47,018 nt of DNA from Bacteroidales bacterium (GTDB lineage Bacteria; Bacteroidota; Bacteroidia; Bacteroidales; Marinilabiliaceae): the NCBI GenBank assembly GCA_017417385.1, contig JAFPZF010000011.1, forward strand, positions 1-47,018, given 5' to 3'. How positions within the stretch are numbered: position 1 is the stretch's first letter; every line of letters starts with the position of its first letter. Below the pieces are notes generated by a model that was not told where the DNA came from, did not search any database, and saw only the letters and a program-made list of their open reading frames with translations. Both the position numbers and the translations under genes were made by a program. Of this stretch, positions 9,112-17,043 are shown one piece after another.

Positions 9112-9147
9112 AGGCTTGCATCCCAAGAGGGGTGCAAGCCTTTTTTT
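9112..9147 (+). terminator. Strong intrinsic terminator of the OmpA/TPR gene
   Basis: The 13-bp stem AGGCTTGCATCCC/GGGGTGCAAGCCT closes an AAGA loop and is followed by a run of T (9141-9147). Confidence 0.9.
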
Positions 9148-9149
9148 GA

Positions 9150-9650
9150 TGTGTGAGGGGGCGAGGAGAGGAAGGTTTTGAGGGGAAGATAAATGGAGAT
9201 GGAAGGGGGAAGAGGGGAGAGGGAGGAGAAGGAATAGAATGGAGGGTGAGAGGAGCGAAGGGGGAAATGAAGAGATGGGAGAAAGGGAATGGGAAATACG
9301 GTGAAGAGGGATGGAGCGAGGAGATGGTGAAGGAAGAGGGGAAGAGAGGAAGAAGGGAGGAGAATGGAGAAGGAGGTGAAGATGGGAAGGTGAGAGGCGA
9401 AGGGGGAAATGAAGAGATGGGAGAAATGGAATGGGAAAAACGGGGAAGAGGGATTGAGCGAGGAGAGGGAGAAGGAAGAGGGGAAGAAAGGAGGAGAAGG
9501 AATAGAATGGAGGGAGGAGCGAAGGGGACAAAGGGGACAAAGGGGAAAAGAGAGAAGAGGGAGACGGAATGGAGGCGTATGGGGAGAGGAGGGAGAGAGG
9601 AGAGAAGGGGGAAACGAAAAAAAGATTGATAGGGGTGCAAAGATTGCCGG
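9150..9650 (+). repeat. Polypurine tract with 142-bp imperfect direct repeat
   Basis: About 500 bases are almost purely A and G on the + strand. A block containing GCGAAGGGGGAAATGAAGAG occurs at 9255 and again 142 bases later at 9397, and related text (GAGAAGGAATAGAATGGAGG) is at 9224 and 9493. The open frames here on either strand are only low-complexity Glu/Gly/Arg or Ser/Pro/Leu and are not genes. The tract could adopt triplex or other non-B structure. Confidence 0.75.
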
Positions 9651-9684
9651 AAACGTGTGTATATAAGAGTAAAAGAAGGACAAG

Positions 9685-10221
9685 ATGGAGTCGAAAGAAG
9701 CAGAACTCATCGGGGACCTGATAAGGCAGAGTCGGACTGCGCAGCAGCAGTTGCTTGCTCGGTATGGTCCGTCAGTTTACAGGACGGTGCGGCGCATCGT
9801 CGGGTGTCAGGAAGATGCCGAGGAAGTGTATCAGGATGTATTCGTCAAGGCACTACGGAGCATCGGGACGTATGACAGCAGGCTGGCGTCTCTCGGGACG
9901 TGGCTCAGCAGGATAGCGTATCACGAGGCGTTGAACTTCGTCAGGAAGGCGAGGCCGACACTACTCTCGATAGATGACGAAGGGCGAGTCTCGGAATCAG
10001 AGACTGACGAGGGGGACATCGCGAAAGAGGCGAGCATAGAGCAACTCGAGAGAGGGATGGAGCTGTTGCCAGCTGAGGAGATGGCGCTACTGACAATGTT
10101 CTATTACGACGGGATGAGCCTAAACGAGATAGCGTATGTCGAGGGGAGCAATGCGTCGACAATAGGCTCGAAGCTGTGCAGGATAAGGAAGAAGCTATAT
10201 AAGATAACCAAAACACTATGA
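9685..10221 (+). CDS. ECF-type RNA polymerase sigma factor
   Basis: This 178-residue sigma-70-family factor contains only regions 2 and 4. Region 2 shows RYGPSVYRTVRRIVGCQEDAEE followed by VYQDVFVKALRSI; region 4 near residues 115-175 shows LLPAEEMALLTMFYYDGMSLNEIAYVEG and a recognition helix ending SKLCRIRKKLYK. It would direct polymerase to a stress or envelope regulon. The next gene, 3 bases on, encodes a small single-pass membrane protein that is the likely anti-sigma factor, and a lipoprotein gene overlaps that one, so the three form one operon. The polypurine tract lies directly upstream and I see no clear housekeeping promoter, which allows autoregulation. Confidence 0.92.
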   Translation: MESKEAELIGDLIRQSRTAQQQLLARYGPSVYRTVRRIVGCQEDAEEVYQDVFVKALRSIGTYDSRLASLGTWLSRIAYHEALNFVRKARPTLLSIDDEGRVSESETDEGDIAKEASIEQLERGMELLPAEEMALLTMFYYDGMSLNEIAYVEGSNASTIGSKLCRIRKKLYKITKTL

Positions 10222-10224
10222 GCG

Positions 10225-10623
10225 ATGGAAGAGAGAGAAATAGAAGACATACTCCGAGGAGACGGGGTGCTACGGGATGCGGTCAGACTCAGGGAGCAGA
10301 AGCAGGGTCTGATGCCCGAGGGACTGAATGAGCGGGTCTTGCAGCGGATGGCTGAGGAAGGCGAGACGAGTCGATGGGACGCGGTGCTCATGGTTGTCAG
10401 GTATGCGTCTTCGTTGGCGGCGGCAGTGCTAGTAGGGCTGTTTGTAGTTCAGCAAGTCAGTGGCGGTGCCCCGGACATTGAGGGCGAGGGCAGATATTAC
10501 TCACAGGAAGAGTTGCGGACAGTGAGCACACTGAGGAGGCTCTACGAAAACAGGACGCAGCCGAAGGAAGAGAACACATTTAGTTACACACAGTTAAAGC
10601 AGATGTATCATGAGAGGCATTAA
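10225..10623 (+). CDS. Probable membrane-bound anti-sigma factor
   Basis: This 132-residue protein has an acidic and basic N-terminal half (about residues 1-50), one transmembrane helix (about 58-74, ASSLAAAVLVGLFVVQQV) and a ~60-residue periplasmic tail. This topology and its position 3 bases after an ECF sigma gene are typical of anti-sigma factors that hold the sigma factor at the inner membrane. There is no obvious zinc-binding HxxxCxxC motif, so it is not a ZAS-type anti-sigma factor by inspection. Its end overlaps the next gene by 14 bases. The function is inferred from context. Confidence 0.7.
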   Translation: MEEREIEDILRGDGVLRDAVRLREQKQGLMPEGLNERVLQRMAEEGETSRWDAVLMVVRYASSLAAAVLVGLFVVQQVSGGAPDIEGEGRYYSQEELRTVSTLRRLYENRTQPKEENTFSYTQLKQMYHERH

Positions 10624-11722
10624 GTTGTTCATAGTGTTGTTGGCATCAGTTCTTGTCAGTTCGTGTAAAGATCCAATATGGATGAAGATGCACACGACAA
10701 TCAGCAGTGACGGGACGTGCAAGCGGGAGGTCAGCTATGCAGTCAGCGTCAAGCGGGAGGTTGCTGACTCGTTGAGGAATGGGCAGATGAAAGTCAGTCC
10801 GATACCGAAACAGATAGATACGACGTCTTGCAAGAGCTACGAGACAGAGATACTGAGCGAGGGCGGCACGGAGACGCAAGGTGTGGCTGGTAGAGAGAAG
10901 GAGAGGCGCGACACAGTGATGACAAAGTTTACGTTCGACTATGAGACAGTCGAGCAGATGGGCGAGAAGATACCGTTGCGGTTCTACGGATGGGATAAGA
11001 GTGAACGACTGAAGTCCGAGACGAAGGTCGAGAAGTGGTTCCGGTGGTTCTACACCGACTATGAGTACAGCGAGACGTATGCAGGCGTCGGGGACATCTT
11101 CCCAGTCCAGATGACCGATTACCTCAGTCAGGAGGAGGCGAGTTACTGGTGTACGGGGCTGCCGAACCTCGTAGAAGGGTTGAGTGGAGCGGAGGCGAAG
11201 GAGAAGCTCGACGCCATAGAGAAGAAGGTGAACAAATGGGGCGAGGATGCAGAATTTCTCATATATTTCGACTACATAGTCAGTCACTACGACAGCATCA
11301 GCAATCCGCCGGTCAGCCGTCAGCGCTTCGTAGAGCTCAAAGACAGCCTGCGACAGTTTAAGACGAAAGGCTCGAATCGATTCGATGAGTATTTTCATAC
11401 AGATGCCTTCGGCATATTCGATGACGGGAAAAGTCTTGCGGGTAAAGGGCTCGAAGAGCACTTCATGAAACTTATGATCATCAGTGAATTCGAAGTGAGT
11501 TGCAGTCTATCGATGCCAGGGCGGATAGTGGGACACGATTACGGAGTCGTCAAGGATAACGTATTGTATTACAAGCTGTCTGGAGAGGCCATGATGGCAG
11601 GCGACTATACAGTCACGGTACGTTCGAGGGAGGTCAACACTTGGGCGTATGTCGTCACGATACTGATAGTCGTGGTGGCAGTCGGAAGTCCGCTATATAT
11701 CAGGCGGAGGAGGGGAAAATAG
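10610..11722 (+). CDS. Lipoprotein with C-terminal transmembrane anchor, in the sigma operon
   Basis: This 370-residue protein starts with a lipoprotein signal peptide (MRGIKLFIVLLASVLVSSC, Cys19) and ends with a transmembrane helix and a basic tail (YVVTILIVVVAVGSPLYIRRRRGK region). The middle is a large periplasmic domain rich in charged and aromatic residues that I do not recognise; it begins with a beta-rich segment (MHTTISSDGTCKREVSYAV). Both a lipid anchor and a helix would tether it, which is unusual. It overlaps the probable anti-sigma gene by 14 bases, so the products are made together; it may be the envelope sensor or a main target of the sigma factor. A terminator follows. Confidence 0.8.
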   Translation: MRGIKLFIVLLASVLVSSCKDPIWMKMHTTISSDGTCKREVSYAVSVKREVADSLRNGQMKVSPIPKQIDTTSCKSYETEILSEGGTETQGVAGREKERRDTVMTKFTFDYETVEQMGEKIPLRFYGWDKSERLKSETKVEKWFRWFYTDYEYSETYAGVGDIFPVQMTDYLSQEEASYWCTGLPNLVEGLSGAEAKEKLDAIEKKVNKWGEDAEFLIYFDYIVSHYDSISNPPVSRQRFVELKDSLRQFKTKGSNRFDEYFHTDAFGIFDDGKSLAGKGLEEHFMKLMIISEFEVSCSLSMPGRIVGHDYGVVKDNVLYYKLSGEAMMAGDYTVTVRSREVNTWAYVVTILIVVVAVGSPLYIRRRRGK

Positions 11723-11737
11723 CATAAGAATCATAAC

Positions 11738-11790
11738 AGGAGGGCTGGCGGAAAGCGCATAGAGACGCTGGATGCCAGTCCTCTTTTTTT
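11738..11790 (+). terminator. Terminator of the sigma-factor operon
   Basis: AGGAGGGCTGGC (11738-11749) pairs imperfectly with GCCAGTCCTC (11774-11783), followed by TTTTTTT. Confidence 0.7.
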
Positions 11791-11887
11791 GCATAAAACA
11801 GAAAAGAAACGAAGAGATAAGAGGGGGTCGGAAGGCGTAGAAGCAAGAAAAATAGAATAGTAGCGATATAAATTGAATGAAAGTTAT

Positions 11888-11895
11888 TAACTTTG
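11888..11895 (+). promoter_or_regulatory. -7 promoter element of the GH28 gene
   Basis: TAACTTTG matches TAnnTTTG, 39 bases before ATG 11935. No clear -33 element. Confidence 0.5.
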
Positions 11896-11934
11896 ATACA
11901 TTAGATTTAAACGAACTCATAGAATAGAGAAAGA

Positions 11935-13269
11935 ATGAACGTAACGAAAGTTATGTCCGGAGTGGCATTGGCAGTGATGGCGGCGGTAGCGACCACGGGT
12001 TACTCGCAGAACAAGTTTCCCGACGGGACAGAGATACCGGCATGGTTTGCGGACACTGCGCACGTAGATATTGAGAAGCTCGGGAAGAAGTATGTAGTCA
12101 CGGACTATGGAGTCAGGAATGACGTCGAGACAATGTTGCAGACCGCAGCGATACAGGCGGTCATCGACAAGGCGGCTCAGGATGGAGGAGGCGTGATAGT
12201 ATTCCCAGAGGGGACATTCCTCTCGGGAGCGTTGTTCTTCCCCCAGGGGACACATCTGCACCTGCAGAGAGGTGCGACGCTTAAGGGCATAGATGACATC
12301 GCGTATTATCCGATAAAGAAGACGAGGATGGAGGGTCAGACCCTCAACTATTTCACGGCCCTCGTCAATGCAGACGGCGTCAAGGGGTTCACCATAAGCG
12401 GAAAGGGGACGATAGACGGGAATGGTCAGAGATTCTGGAGAGAGTTCTGGATCAGGAGACAGTATAACAGGCAGTGTACGAATCTTGAGGCGTTGAGACC
12501 GAGGCTCGTGTACATCTCGAACAGCGAGGACGTCACGATATGCGACGTAAGGTTGCAGAACTCGCCATTCTGGACGACCCACATATACAGGTCTAAGAGA
12601 GTCAAGGTGCTTTCGACAAGTACGTTTGCGCCACATTCGCCAGTTAAGGCACCGAGCAGTGACGCCATAGATCTTGACAACTGCGAAGATGTGCTTATCA
12701 GTGGTTGCTACATGTCGGTCAATGACGATGCAGTCGTCATGAAGGGCGGCAAGGGCACGTGGGCAGACAAGGACCCGACGAACGGACCAAACAAGAACGT
12801 CATCATAGAGAATTGCAAGTATGGCTTCGTACATGGTTGTCTGACGCTTGGGAGCGAGAGCCTTGTCGATCATAACATCGTCCTCAGGAACTGCGAGGTT
12901 AAGAATGCGACTCGAGTGCTATGGCTCAAGATGAGGCCAGACACTCCGCAGAGTTACGAGTATGTGACAGTAGAGGGCATAACGGGCAATTGTGGCAGTT
13001 TCCTTTACATCCAGCCGTGGGTACAGTTCTTCAAGCCGGAGGACAGGAGCGATATGCCACTCTCGAAGTGCAATCAGATAGCGCTGAAGAACATAGACGT
13101 TGATTGCAAAGTGTTCTACAACGTCAGTTCTTCGGACAAGTACAGCCTAGAGAACTTCACGTTTGAGAACATCAAGGCCAAGATATCTGACGACAAAGGC
13201 TTTGACACGTCGTTCATAAAGGGTGTGAAAGTCAAGAACGTCACGTTTAACGATAAGAAAATGAAGTAG
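11935..13269 (+). CDS. Glycoside hydrolase family 28 (polygalacturonase-type pectinase)
   Basis: This secreted right-handed beta-helix enzyme probably hydrolyses alpha-1,4-galacturonosyl bonds in pectin or rhamnogalacturonan. A signal peptide (cleavage after about TTGYSQ) precedes VTDYGVRNDVETMLQTAAIQ and the PEGTFLSGALFF segment usual for Bacteroidota GH28. The family's catalytic positions are recognisable: SSDAIDLDNC, NDDAVVMKGG (paired Asp), GCLTLGSE (in place of GHG) and RVLWLKM (in place of RIK). The 444-residue length is normal. The 'SSDAID' and 'NDDAV' variants are those of exo-acting or rhamnogalacturonan-directed members, but substrate choice is not decidable here. A DUF1232 gene follows after 34 bases. 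Confidence 0.9.
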   Translation: MNVTKVMSGVALAVMAAVATTGYSQNKFPDGTEIPAWFADTAHVDIEKLGKKYVVTDYGVRNDVETMLQTAAIQAVIDKAAQDGGGVIVFPEGTFLSGALFFPQGTHLHLQRGATLKGIDDIAYYPIKKTRMEGQTLNYFTALVNADGVKGFTISGKGTIDGNGQRFWREFWIRRQYNRQCTNLEALRPRLVYISNSEDVTICDVRLQNSPFWTTHIYRSKRVKVLSTSTFAPHSPVKAPSSDAIDLDNCEDVLISGCYMSVNDDAVVMKGGKGTWADKDPTNGPNKNVIIENCKYGFVHGCLTLGSESLVDHNIVLRNCEVKNATRVLWLKMRPDTPQSYEYVTVEGITGNCGSFLYIQPWVQFFKPEDRSDMPLSKCNQIALKNIDVDCKVFYNVSSSDKYSLENFTFENIKAKISDDKGFDTSFIKGVKVKNVTFNDKKMK

Positions 13270-13303
13270 TGGGAGGTGACTCCCCGACAAAACACTTAAC
13301 ACT

Positions 13304-13720
13304 ATGGATATATTGAGTCAGTTAGGAGACACGGATGCCATCATAGGGAGCATCAAGACGTATGCGGCGACGGCGGGCAAAGGCGTCGTGAAGACCGTGC
13401 TGGAACTCTTCTACGTCATGAAGGAGTCGTCGACACCGGCGACAGACAAGGCGTTGATAGGGCTAGCGTTGGCGTACAACGTGTTGCCGGCGAGCATGAG
13501 GCCGAAGAACGGACTATTGAACCTGGCAGGCACGTTCGTCTCCATCACGTTCGTGTACAGCAGGGTCAGCAAGCTCGTGACGCCTGAGATAAGCGAGAAG
13601 GTGCGACAGCAGATGGAGTCGTGGTTTGGACCAGAGGTGGAGAGCCAGCCGGCGCAGGAGACAGTCGTCCAGCCGACGATGTTGCCGGGCAGTAACGACG
13701 AGGTCCAGCAGAGCCTGTAG
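13304..13720 (+). CDS. DUF1232 (YkvA-like) protein
   Basis: This 138-residue protein contains the DUF1232 pattern at about residues 35-70: VLELFYVMKESSTPATDKAL followed by IGLALAYNVLPASMRP, corresponding to the usual 'lyyalrdprtp..aKalal.aLaYllsPiDliPD'. The otherwise diagnostic 'PiD' is replaced here by 'PAS', so it is a divergent member. A second hydrophobic stretch (LLNLAGTFVSITFVYSRV) suggests membrane association. The C-terminal 30 residues are Gln/Pro-rich and probably disordered. Function is unknown for the family. It may be co-transcribed with the GH28 gene, and a terminator follows. Confidence 0.7.
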   Translation: MDILSQLGDTDAIIGSIKTYAATAGKGVVKTVLELFYVMKESSTPATDKALIGLALAYNVLPASMRPKNGLLNLAGTFVSITFVYSRVSKLVTPEISEKVRQQMESWFGPEVESQPAQETVVQPTMLPGSNDEVQQSL

Positions 13721-13745
13721 ACTCAATAAGAAAACAGAATAAGAC

Positions 13746-13784
13746 AGCGGAGTCGGCGATGGTCGGCTTCGCTTACCTTTTTAT
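13746..13784 (+). terminator. Terminator between convergent genes
   Basis: A 12-bp stem (three G-T pairs) 13746-13757/13762-13773 is followed by TACCTTTTTATT. It separates the DUF1232 gene from the convergent cyclo-ligase gene. Confidence 0.7.
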
Positions 13785-13806
13785 TGTGGGGGGAAAACGA
13801 AGAATA

Positions 13807-14355
13807 TCAGGCGAAGAGGACAGAGTCCATCGGGACGTCCATAAGTCCGATAGGGACAGAGGGGGCGTGCTGGACAGAGAAGGCGACGCCGATCTTGTAG
13901 GCGGCTGGGAAGCGCTTGAGCATACGGTCGTAGAAGCCACGGCCACGACCGAGACGGTTGCCGAGGGAGTCGAACGCCATTCCGGGGATAATCATAGTCA
14001 TCCCGAGGCCAGTAGTATTGGAGAGGAGAGGTGCGTCGACAGGCTGGGAGACGTGGTAGGAGTTGTCAGAATTGAGTAAGTCCTCGCCGGAGAAGACGCG
14101 GAGGTCGAGGTCGTCGCCGTTCATGACAGGGAGGTAGACAGTCTTGCCGGATGCGACAGCCCAGCGGATGACAGGGCGGACGTCAATCTCGTCTTGTAGG
14201 GGCCAGTAGGCGGCTATGATAGGGGCGTAGAGGACGTGAGGGTCGCTCATGAGAGACCGACAGGCGATCTCGCTGCTCAGCAGCTTAGATTCCGGGGAGA
14301 GGCCCTTCTTGGCGAGGGATATAGCCTTGCGAAGCTCTTTCTTTTCGATGTTCAT
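13807..14355 (-). CDS. 5-formyltetrahydrofolate cyclo-ligase
   Basis: This 182-residue enzyme uses ATP to convert 5-formyl-THF to 5,10-methenyl-THF, recycling a stored folate form. Key motifs are the N-terminal KKELRKAI segment, the middle AAYWPLQDEIDVRPVI, and the C-terminal GMAFDSLGNRLGRGRGFYDR, which is the conserved nucleotide and folate site. I start at ATG 14353-14355, because longer in-frame extension would run into the tRNA gene. It may share transcription with the upstream tRNA-Lys, though a hairpin terminator lies between them. The common symbol in other bacteria is ygfA or fau. Confidence 0.92.
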   Translation of the reverse strand: MNIEKKELRKAISLAKKGLSPESKLLSSEIACRSLMSDPHVLYAPIIAAYWPLQDEIDVRPVIRWAVASGKTVYLPVMNGDDLDLRVFSGEDLLNSDNSYHVSQPVDAPLLSNTTGLGMTMIIPGMAFDSLGNRLGRGRGFYDRMLKRFPAAYKIGVAFSVQHAPSVPIGLMDVPMDSVLFA

Positions 14356-14406
14356 TGTGGCGGTGTCGTTGTCGTCTCGAGGGAGGGGCGAGAAAGTTGA
14401 TGTGAG

Positions 14407-14450
14407 CAAAATAAAAAATTCGCGAGATACTGAGTCAGTCTCTCGCGAAT
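14407..14450 (-). terminator. Terminator of tRNA-Lys
   Basis: On the minus strand a 10-bp perfect stem (ATTCGCGAGA/TCTCGCGAAT) is followed by TTTTTATTTT. Confidence 0.85.
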
Positions 14451-14457
14451 ATCGTAG

Positions 14458-14533
14458 TGGTGATCCGCTTGGGGCTCGAACCCAAGACCCCAACATTAAA
14501 AGTGTTGTGCTCTACCAACTGAGCTAGCGGATC
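14458..14533 (-). tRNA. tRNA-Lys (anticodon TTT)
   Basis: The reverse complement of 14461-14533 folds as a complete tRNA: acceptor GATCCGC/GCGGATC, D arm with AGCTCAGTTGGTAGAGC, anticodon arm CAACACTTTTAATGTTG with anticodon TTT, and TPC arm CTTGGGTTCGAGCCCCAAG. The discriminator is A, and CCA is encoded at 14458-14460. A terminator follows on the same strand. Confidence 0.97.
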
Positions 14534-14620
14534 TACCTCCTTTAAGCCATGACGTCTTCCGCCATAGCGAGTGCAAAGTTAGTAAGATTTTTGTATAAGT
14601 CAAGGGAGAGGGGGATAATT

Positions 14621-15526
14621 TTAGAGTTCGTAGGGCGTCAACTGGTAGACGAAGTAGTTGAGCCAGTTGCTAAAGAGCAGGTGAGCGTGGCTTCGCCAGG
14701 TCATCATCGGGGTACGTGTCCGGTCGTTGTCCGGGAAGTAGTTGACCGGCATAGCGATCTTGAGACCCTTGTCGAGGTCTCTGAAGTATTCGTTTTTCAG
14801 CGTATCGCGGTCGTATTCAGAGTGACCCATGACGAAAATCTGACGTTCGTCGGTAGAAATAGCGATATAAGGTCCGGCTACCGAGGAGTGAGCGAGAAGG
14901 CGGAGGTGAGGGTTGTCGTCGATGTCCTCTCGTCGGGTACCCGTATGGCGTGAGTGAGGTGCGAAGAAGGCGTCGTCGAAGCCACGGACGAGCGGACAGC
15001 TACGGTCGATGACCACGTGGGAGAAGACGCCGAACATCTTCTCGGGGAGGGGGACCTTCTTGATCCCGTAGTGGTAGTAGAGGCCAGCCTGTGCGCCCCA
15101 GCAGATGTGGAAAGTGCTGGTAACGTTCGTCTTGCTCCACTCCATGATCTGTGTCAGTTCGTCCCAGTAGTCGACATCCTCGAAGTCCATTTGCTCGACG
15201 GGAGCGCCGGTGATGATAAGGCCGTCGTACTTACGGTTGCGGACCTCGTCGAAGGTGAGGTAGAAAGTGTTGAGGTGTTCGGAGGAAGTATTTTTACTCT
15301 GGTGTGAAGCCGTCATCATCAGGTCGATATTGACCTGGAGAGGGCTGTTGGAGAGAGCGCGGAGCAGTTGAGTCTCCGTCTGGATCTTATTGGGCATGAG
15401 GTTGAGGATGAGGATTTGCAGAGGTCTGATATCCTGTTGGAGAGCTCTGGTCTCGCTCATGACGAAAATTCTCTCGTTTTCGAGAGTCTGCCTAGCGGGC
15501 AGTGCGTCTGGGATCCTTATAGGCAT
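14621..15526 (-). CDS. metA: Homoserine O-acyltransferase, predicted O-acetyltransferase
   Basis: MetA acylates homoserine at the start of methionine synthesis. The 301-residue protein follows the family closely: [18 protein letters not shown], the catalytic cysteine at residue 142 in HICWGAQAG, and His235 and Glu237 in MGHSEYD, the triad partners. Position 111 is Glu (TGAPVEQMD). In characterised family members Glu111 goes with acetyl-CoA use, whereas E. coli MetA has Gly there and uses succinyl-CoA, so this protein is predicted to make O-acetylhomoserine. It is a single gene on the minus strand with a terminator of the upstream unit before it; I see no SAM riboswitch in its leader. Confidence 0.95.
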   Translation of the reverse strand: MPIRIPDALPARQTLENERIFVMSETRALQQDIRPLQILILNLMPNKIQTETQLLRALSNSPLQVNIDLMMTASHQSKNTSSEHLNTFYLTFDEVRNRKYDGLIITGAPVEQMDFEDVDYWDELTQIMEWSKTNVTSTFHICWGAQAGLYYHYGIKKVPLPEKMFGVFSHVVIDRSCPLVRGFDDAFFAPHSRHTGTRREDIDDNPHLRLLAHSSVAGPYIAISTDERQIFVMGHSEYDRDTLKNEYFRDLDKGLKIAMPVNYFPDNDRTRTPMMTWRSHAHLLFSNWLNYFVYQLTPYEL

Positions 15527-15644
15527 GTTGTCCGTTTGTGTTTAGCGGGACAAAATTAATCAAATCTACTGAAATTATAGAGCAAAAAGGAAAGCAAGTC
15601 TATTAGAAGCATAACATTTGGAGAATGGGGACGGAGACGACGGG

Positions 15645-15683
15645 AGGTGAAAGAAAGCAGCCGCGGGTGTAGGCCACGGCTGC
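15645..15683 (-). terminator. Terminator of the flavodoxin-DUF2023 unit
   Basis: On the minus strand GCAGCCGTGG (15683-15674) pairs with CCGCGGCTGC (15666-15657), followed by TTTCTTTC. Confidence 0.8.
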
Positions 15684-15718
15684 GAGTGATAAACCACCTA
15701 ATAAACGAGCTATAAATG

Positions 15719-16054
15719 TCAGTTAGTCGTCTTACGGTCGCAGAAGCGTTCGCATTGCAGGCAGAGGTCGTAGCCGAGCAGAGCGCCGAGGATAAAGTCC
15801 TCTTCTGGGGAGAGCTCGTTGAGAGGTCGGGTGACGATGCTGCGGATAGCCTTGATGCACTGCGGTCTTCCGAAGAAGACGTTAGCGTTGTTGAGACCGA
15901 CGTACTGCACACAGAAATCGATGTTGAGCTTTCTGAGCTTATTGATGGCGGAGTCCACGCAGTCCCTTTTCATAGTAAAGAGGACGAGGTTTCTGACGCC
16001 TTTTTGGTATTCGTAGATATGGTTGCCGAAAACCATAGCAGTACTGTCGGGCAT
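15719..16054 (-). CDS. DUF2023 family protein, flavodoxin partner
   Basis: This 111-residue soluble protein resembles DUF2023, a small family in Bacteroidota and some other anaerobes whose gene usually lies next to a flavodoxin gene. Visible features are HIYEYQKGVRNLVLFTM at the N-terminus, NANVFFGRPQCIKAI in the middle and EEDFILGALLGYDLCLQCER with two cysteines near the end. It starts 21 bases after the flavodoxin gene, so they form one operon. A role in flavodoxin or iron-linked electron transfer is a context inference only. Confidence 0.85.
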   Translation of the reverse strand: MPDSTAMVFGNHIYEYQKGVRNLVLFTMKRDCVDSAINKLRKLNIDFCVQYVGLNNANVFFGRPQCIKAIRSIVTRPLNELSPEEDFILGALLGYDLCLQCERFCDRKTTN

Positions 16055-16075
16055 AGTCTAGTGAAAGTTAAGAAG

Positions 16076-16564
16076 TTAGAGATTGAGAGATTTGAGCCAG
16101 GCGTCGATACGTTCGTCAGTCTTGTGACTCTCGTTCATCTCGTCGATAGGGAGGCCGAGGAACTCGTCGCCGTCGAGGGAGGCTGAGCTGTCGAAGGAGT
16201 AGCCGTCCTTGGAGACTCGACCGACGAGGGTAGCGCCGGACTTGGCGACGGCGTTGTAGATGATACTGATAGCGTCGCAGAAAGTGTCCGAGTAGGACGA
16301 GGAGTCGCCGCAGCCGAAGATAGCGATCTTCTTGCCATTGAGGTTAGCAGCCTTGAGAGTGTCGACTCCGGAGTACCAGTCGTCTTGCAGTTCGCCGGCG
16401 CCCCAGGTAGAGCTGCCGAGGATGAGGACGTCGTTGTCGTTGATGACGTCTTGCGAGAGGTCGGAGACCGGGATCGCCGAGGTGTTGAGCTTAGCGGCGA
16501 TACGTCCGGCGACGTCTTCAGTCGTTCCGGTAGTTGAGCCGTAGATTACTATTATCTTATTCAT
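16076..16564 (-). CDS. fldA: Flavodoxin (long-chain)
   Basis: This FMN-binding electron carrier is commonly used in place of ferredoxin under iron limitation. The 162-residue protein has the phosphate-binding loop YGSTTGTTEDVA at the N-terminus, the first FMN-contact loop SSTWGAGELQDDW (Trp stacking on the flavin), and the second loop CGDSSSYSDTFCDA with its Tyr. The extra segment before the last helix (LVGRVSKDGYSFDSSASLDGDEFLGL) makes it long-chain. It is the first gene of an operon with DUF2023 and has a -7 promoter element 22 bases upstream. Confidence 0.95.
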   Translation of the reverse strand: MNKIIVIYGSTTGTTEDVAGRIAAKLNTSAIPVSDLSQDVINDNDVLILGSSTWGAGELQDDWYSGVDTLKAANLNGKKIAIFGCGDSSSYSDTFCDAISIIYNAVAKSGATLVGRVSKDGYSFDSSASLDGDEFLGLPIDEMNESHKTDERIDAWLKSLNL

Positions 16565-16586
16565 TTGTTAGTTATTTTTCTGAATG

Positions 16587-16594
16587 CAAAGTTA
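16587..16594 (-). promoter_or_regulatory. -7 promoter element of fldA
   Basis: On the minus strand this reads TAACTTTG, a full match to TAnnTTTG. No clear -33 element. Confidence 0.55.
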
Positions 16595-16782
16595 TTGTGA
16601 GTAAGGGTGGTAGGAAATACCTAAAAATCAGTATTTATATTTATTCTATGTAAAAGGAAATATAGAAAGGGAGAATTTCGTACAGTGGTGGCGGGGTTTC
16701 ATACAAGGGGGGGGCAGAAAAGTTGGTGGGTGGAAAATTAAGCGGGAAATTTGTATTGCAAACAACGCAAAAACAGAGAGGC

Positions 16783-16965
16783 ATGGACAGCAAGATAGAA
16801 ATAGAGGTACTCTTGACGGGGAGACGTCGGAGGATCGAGAACAGCATAAACGTCGGTCGTCGCAGGGAGCGTCGGCAGACGGAGTACAGTGTCGAAGTGC
16901 CGACAATGGGAGACAAGGAGCTAGAGATGGTCGGGCGGGGGAATAGCGAGAGGTGGAAGAGGTAG
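16783..16965 (+). CDS. Possible small basic protein, doubtful
   Basis: This short open frame (60 residues) is rich in Arg and Glu. The start MDSKIEIEVLLTGRRRR is plausible, codon use resembles other + strand genes, and the predicted N-terminal part could form a beta-strand. It lies alone between divergent and convergent minus genes with no clear promoter. In a genome with purine-biased spacers, random Arg/Glu/Gly frames are common, so I give it low confidence. Confidence 0.25.
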   Translation: MDSKIEIEVLLTGRRRRIENSINVGRRRERRQTEYSVEVPTMGDKELEMVGRGNSERWKR

Positions 16966-16992
16966 GAAGTCAGACGTGGCGAAGAAGGGGTG

Positions 16993-17035
16993 TGAAAAGA
17001 GTAAAAAGAGCGGGAGCCGTTGTTGGCGGCTCCCG
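16993..17035 (-). terminator. Terminator of the GH2 gene
   Basis: CGGGAGCCG (17027-17035 on the minus strand) pairs with CGGCTCCCG (17011-17019), followed on the minus strand by CTCTTTTTACTCTTTTC. Confidence 0.85.
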
Positions 17036-17043
17036 TGATAAAC

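Noticed and set aside
9153-9629. Long open frames on both strands in the polypurine tract
   Set aside because: They are low-complexity Glu/Gly/Arg or Ser/Pro/Leu strings produced by the A/G-only sequence, with no promoter, domain or codon structure.
15527-15656. Possible SAM riboswitch upstream of metA
   Set aside because: I could not find the paired elements of SAM-I or SAM-II in the leader; only promoter-like TAATTTTG/TAGATTTG text is visible.
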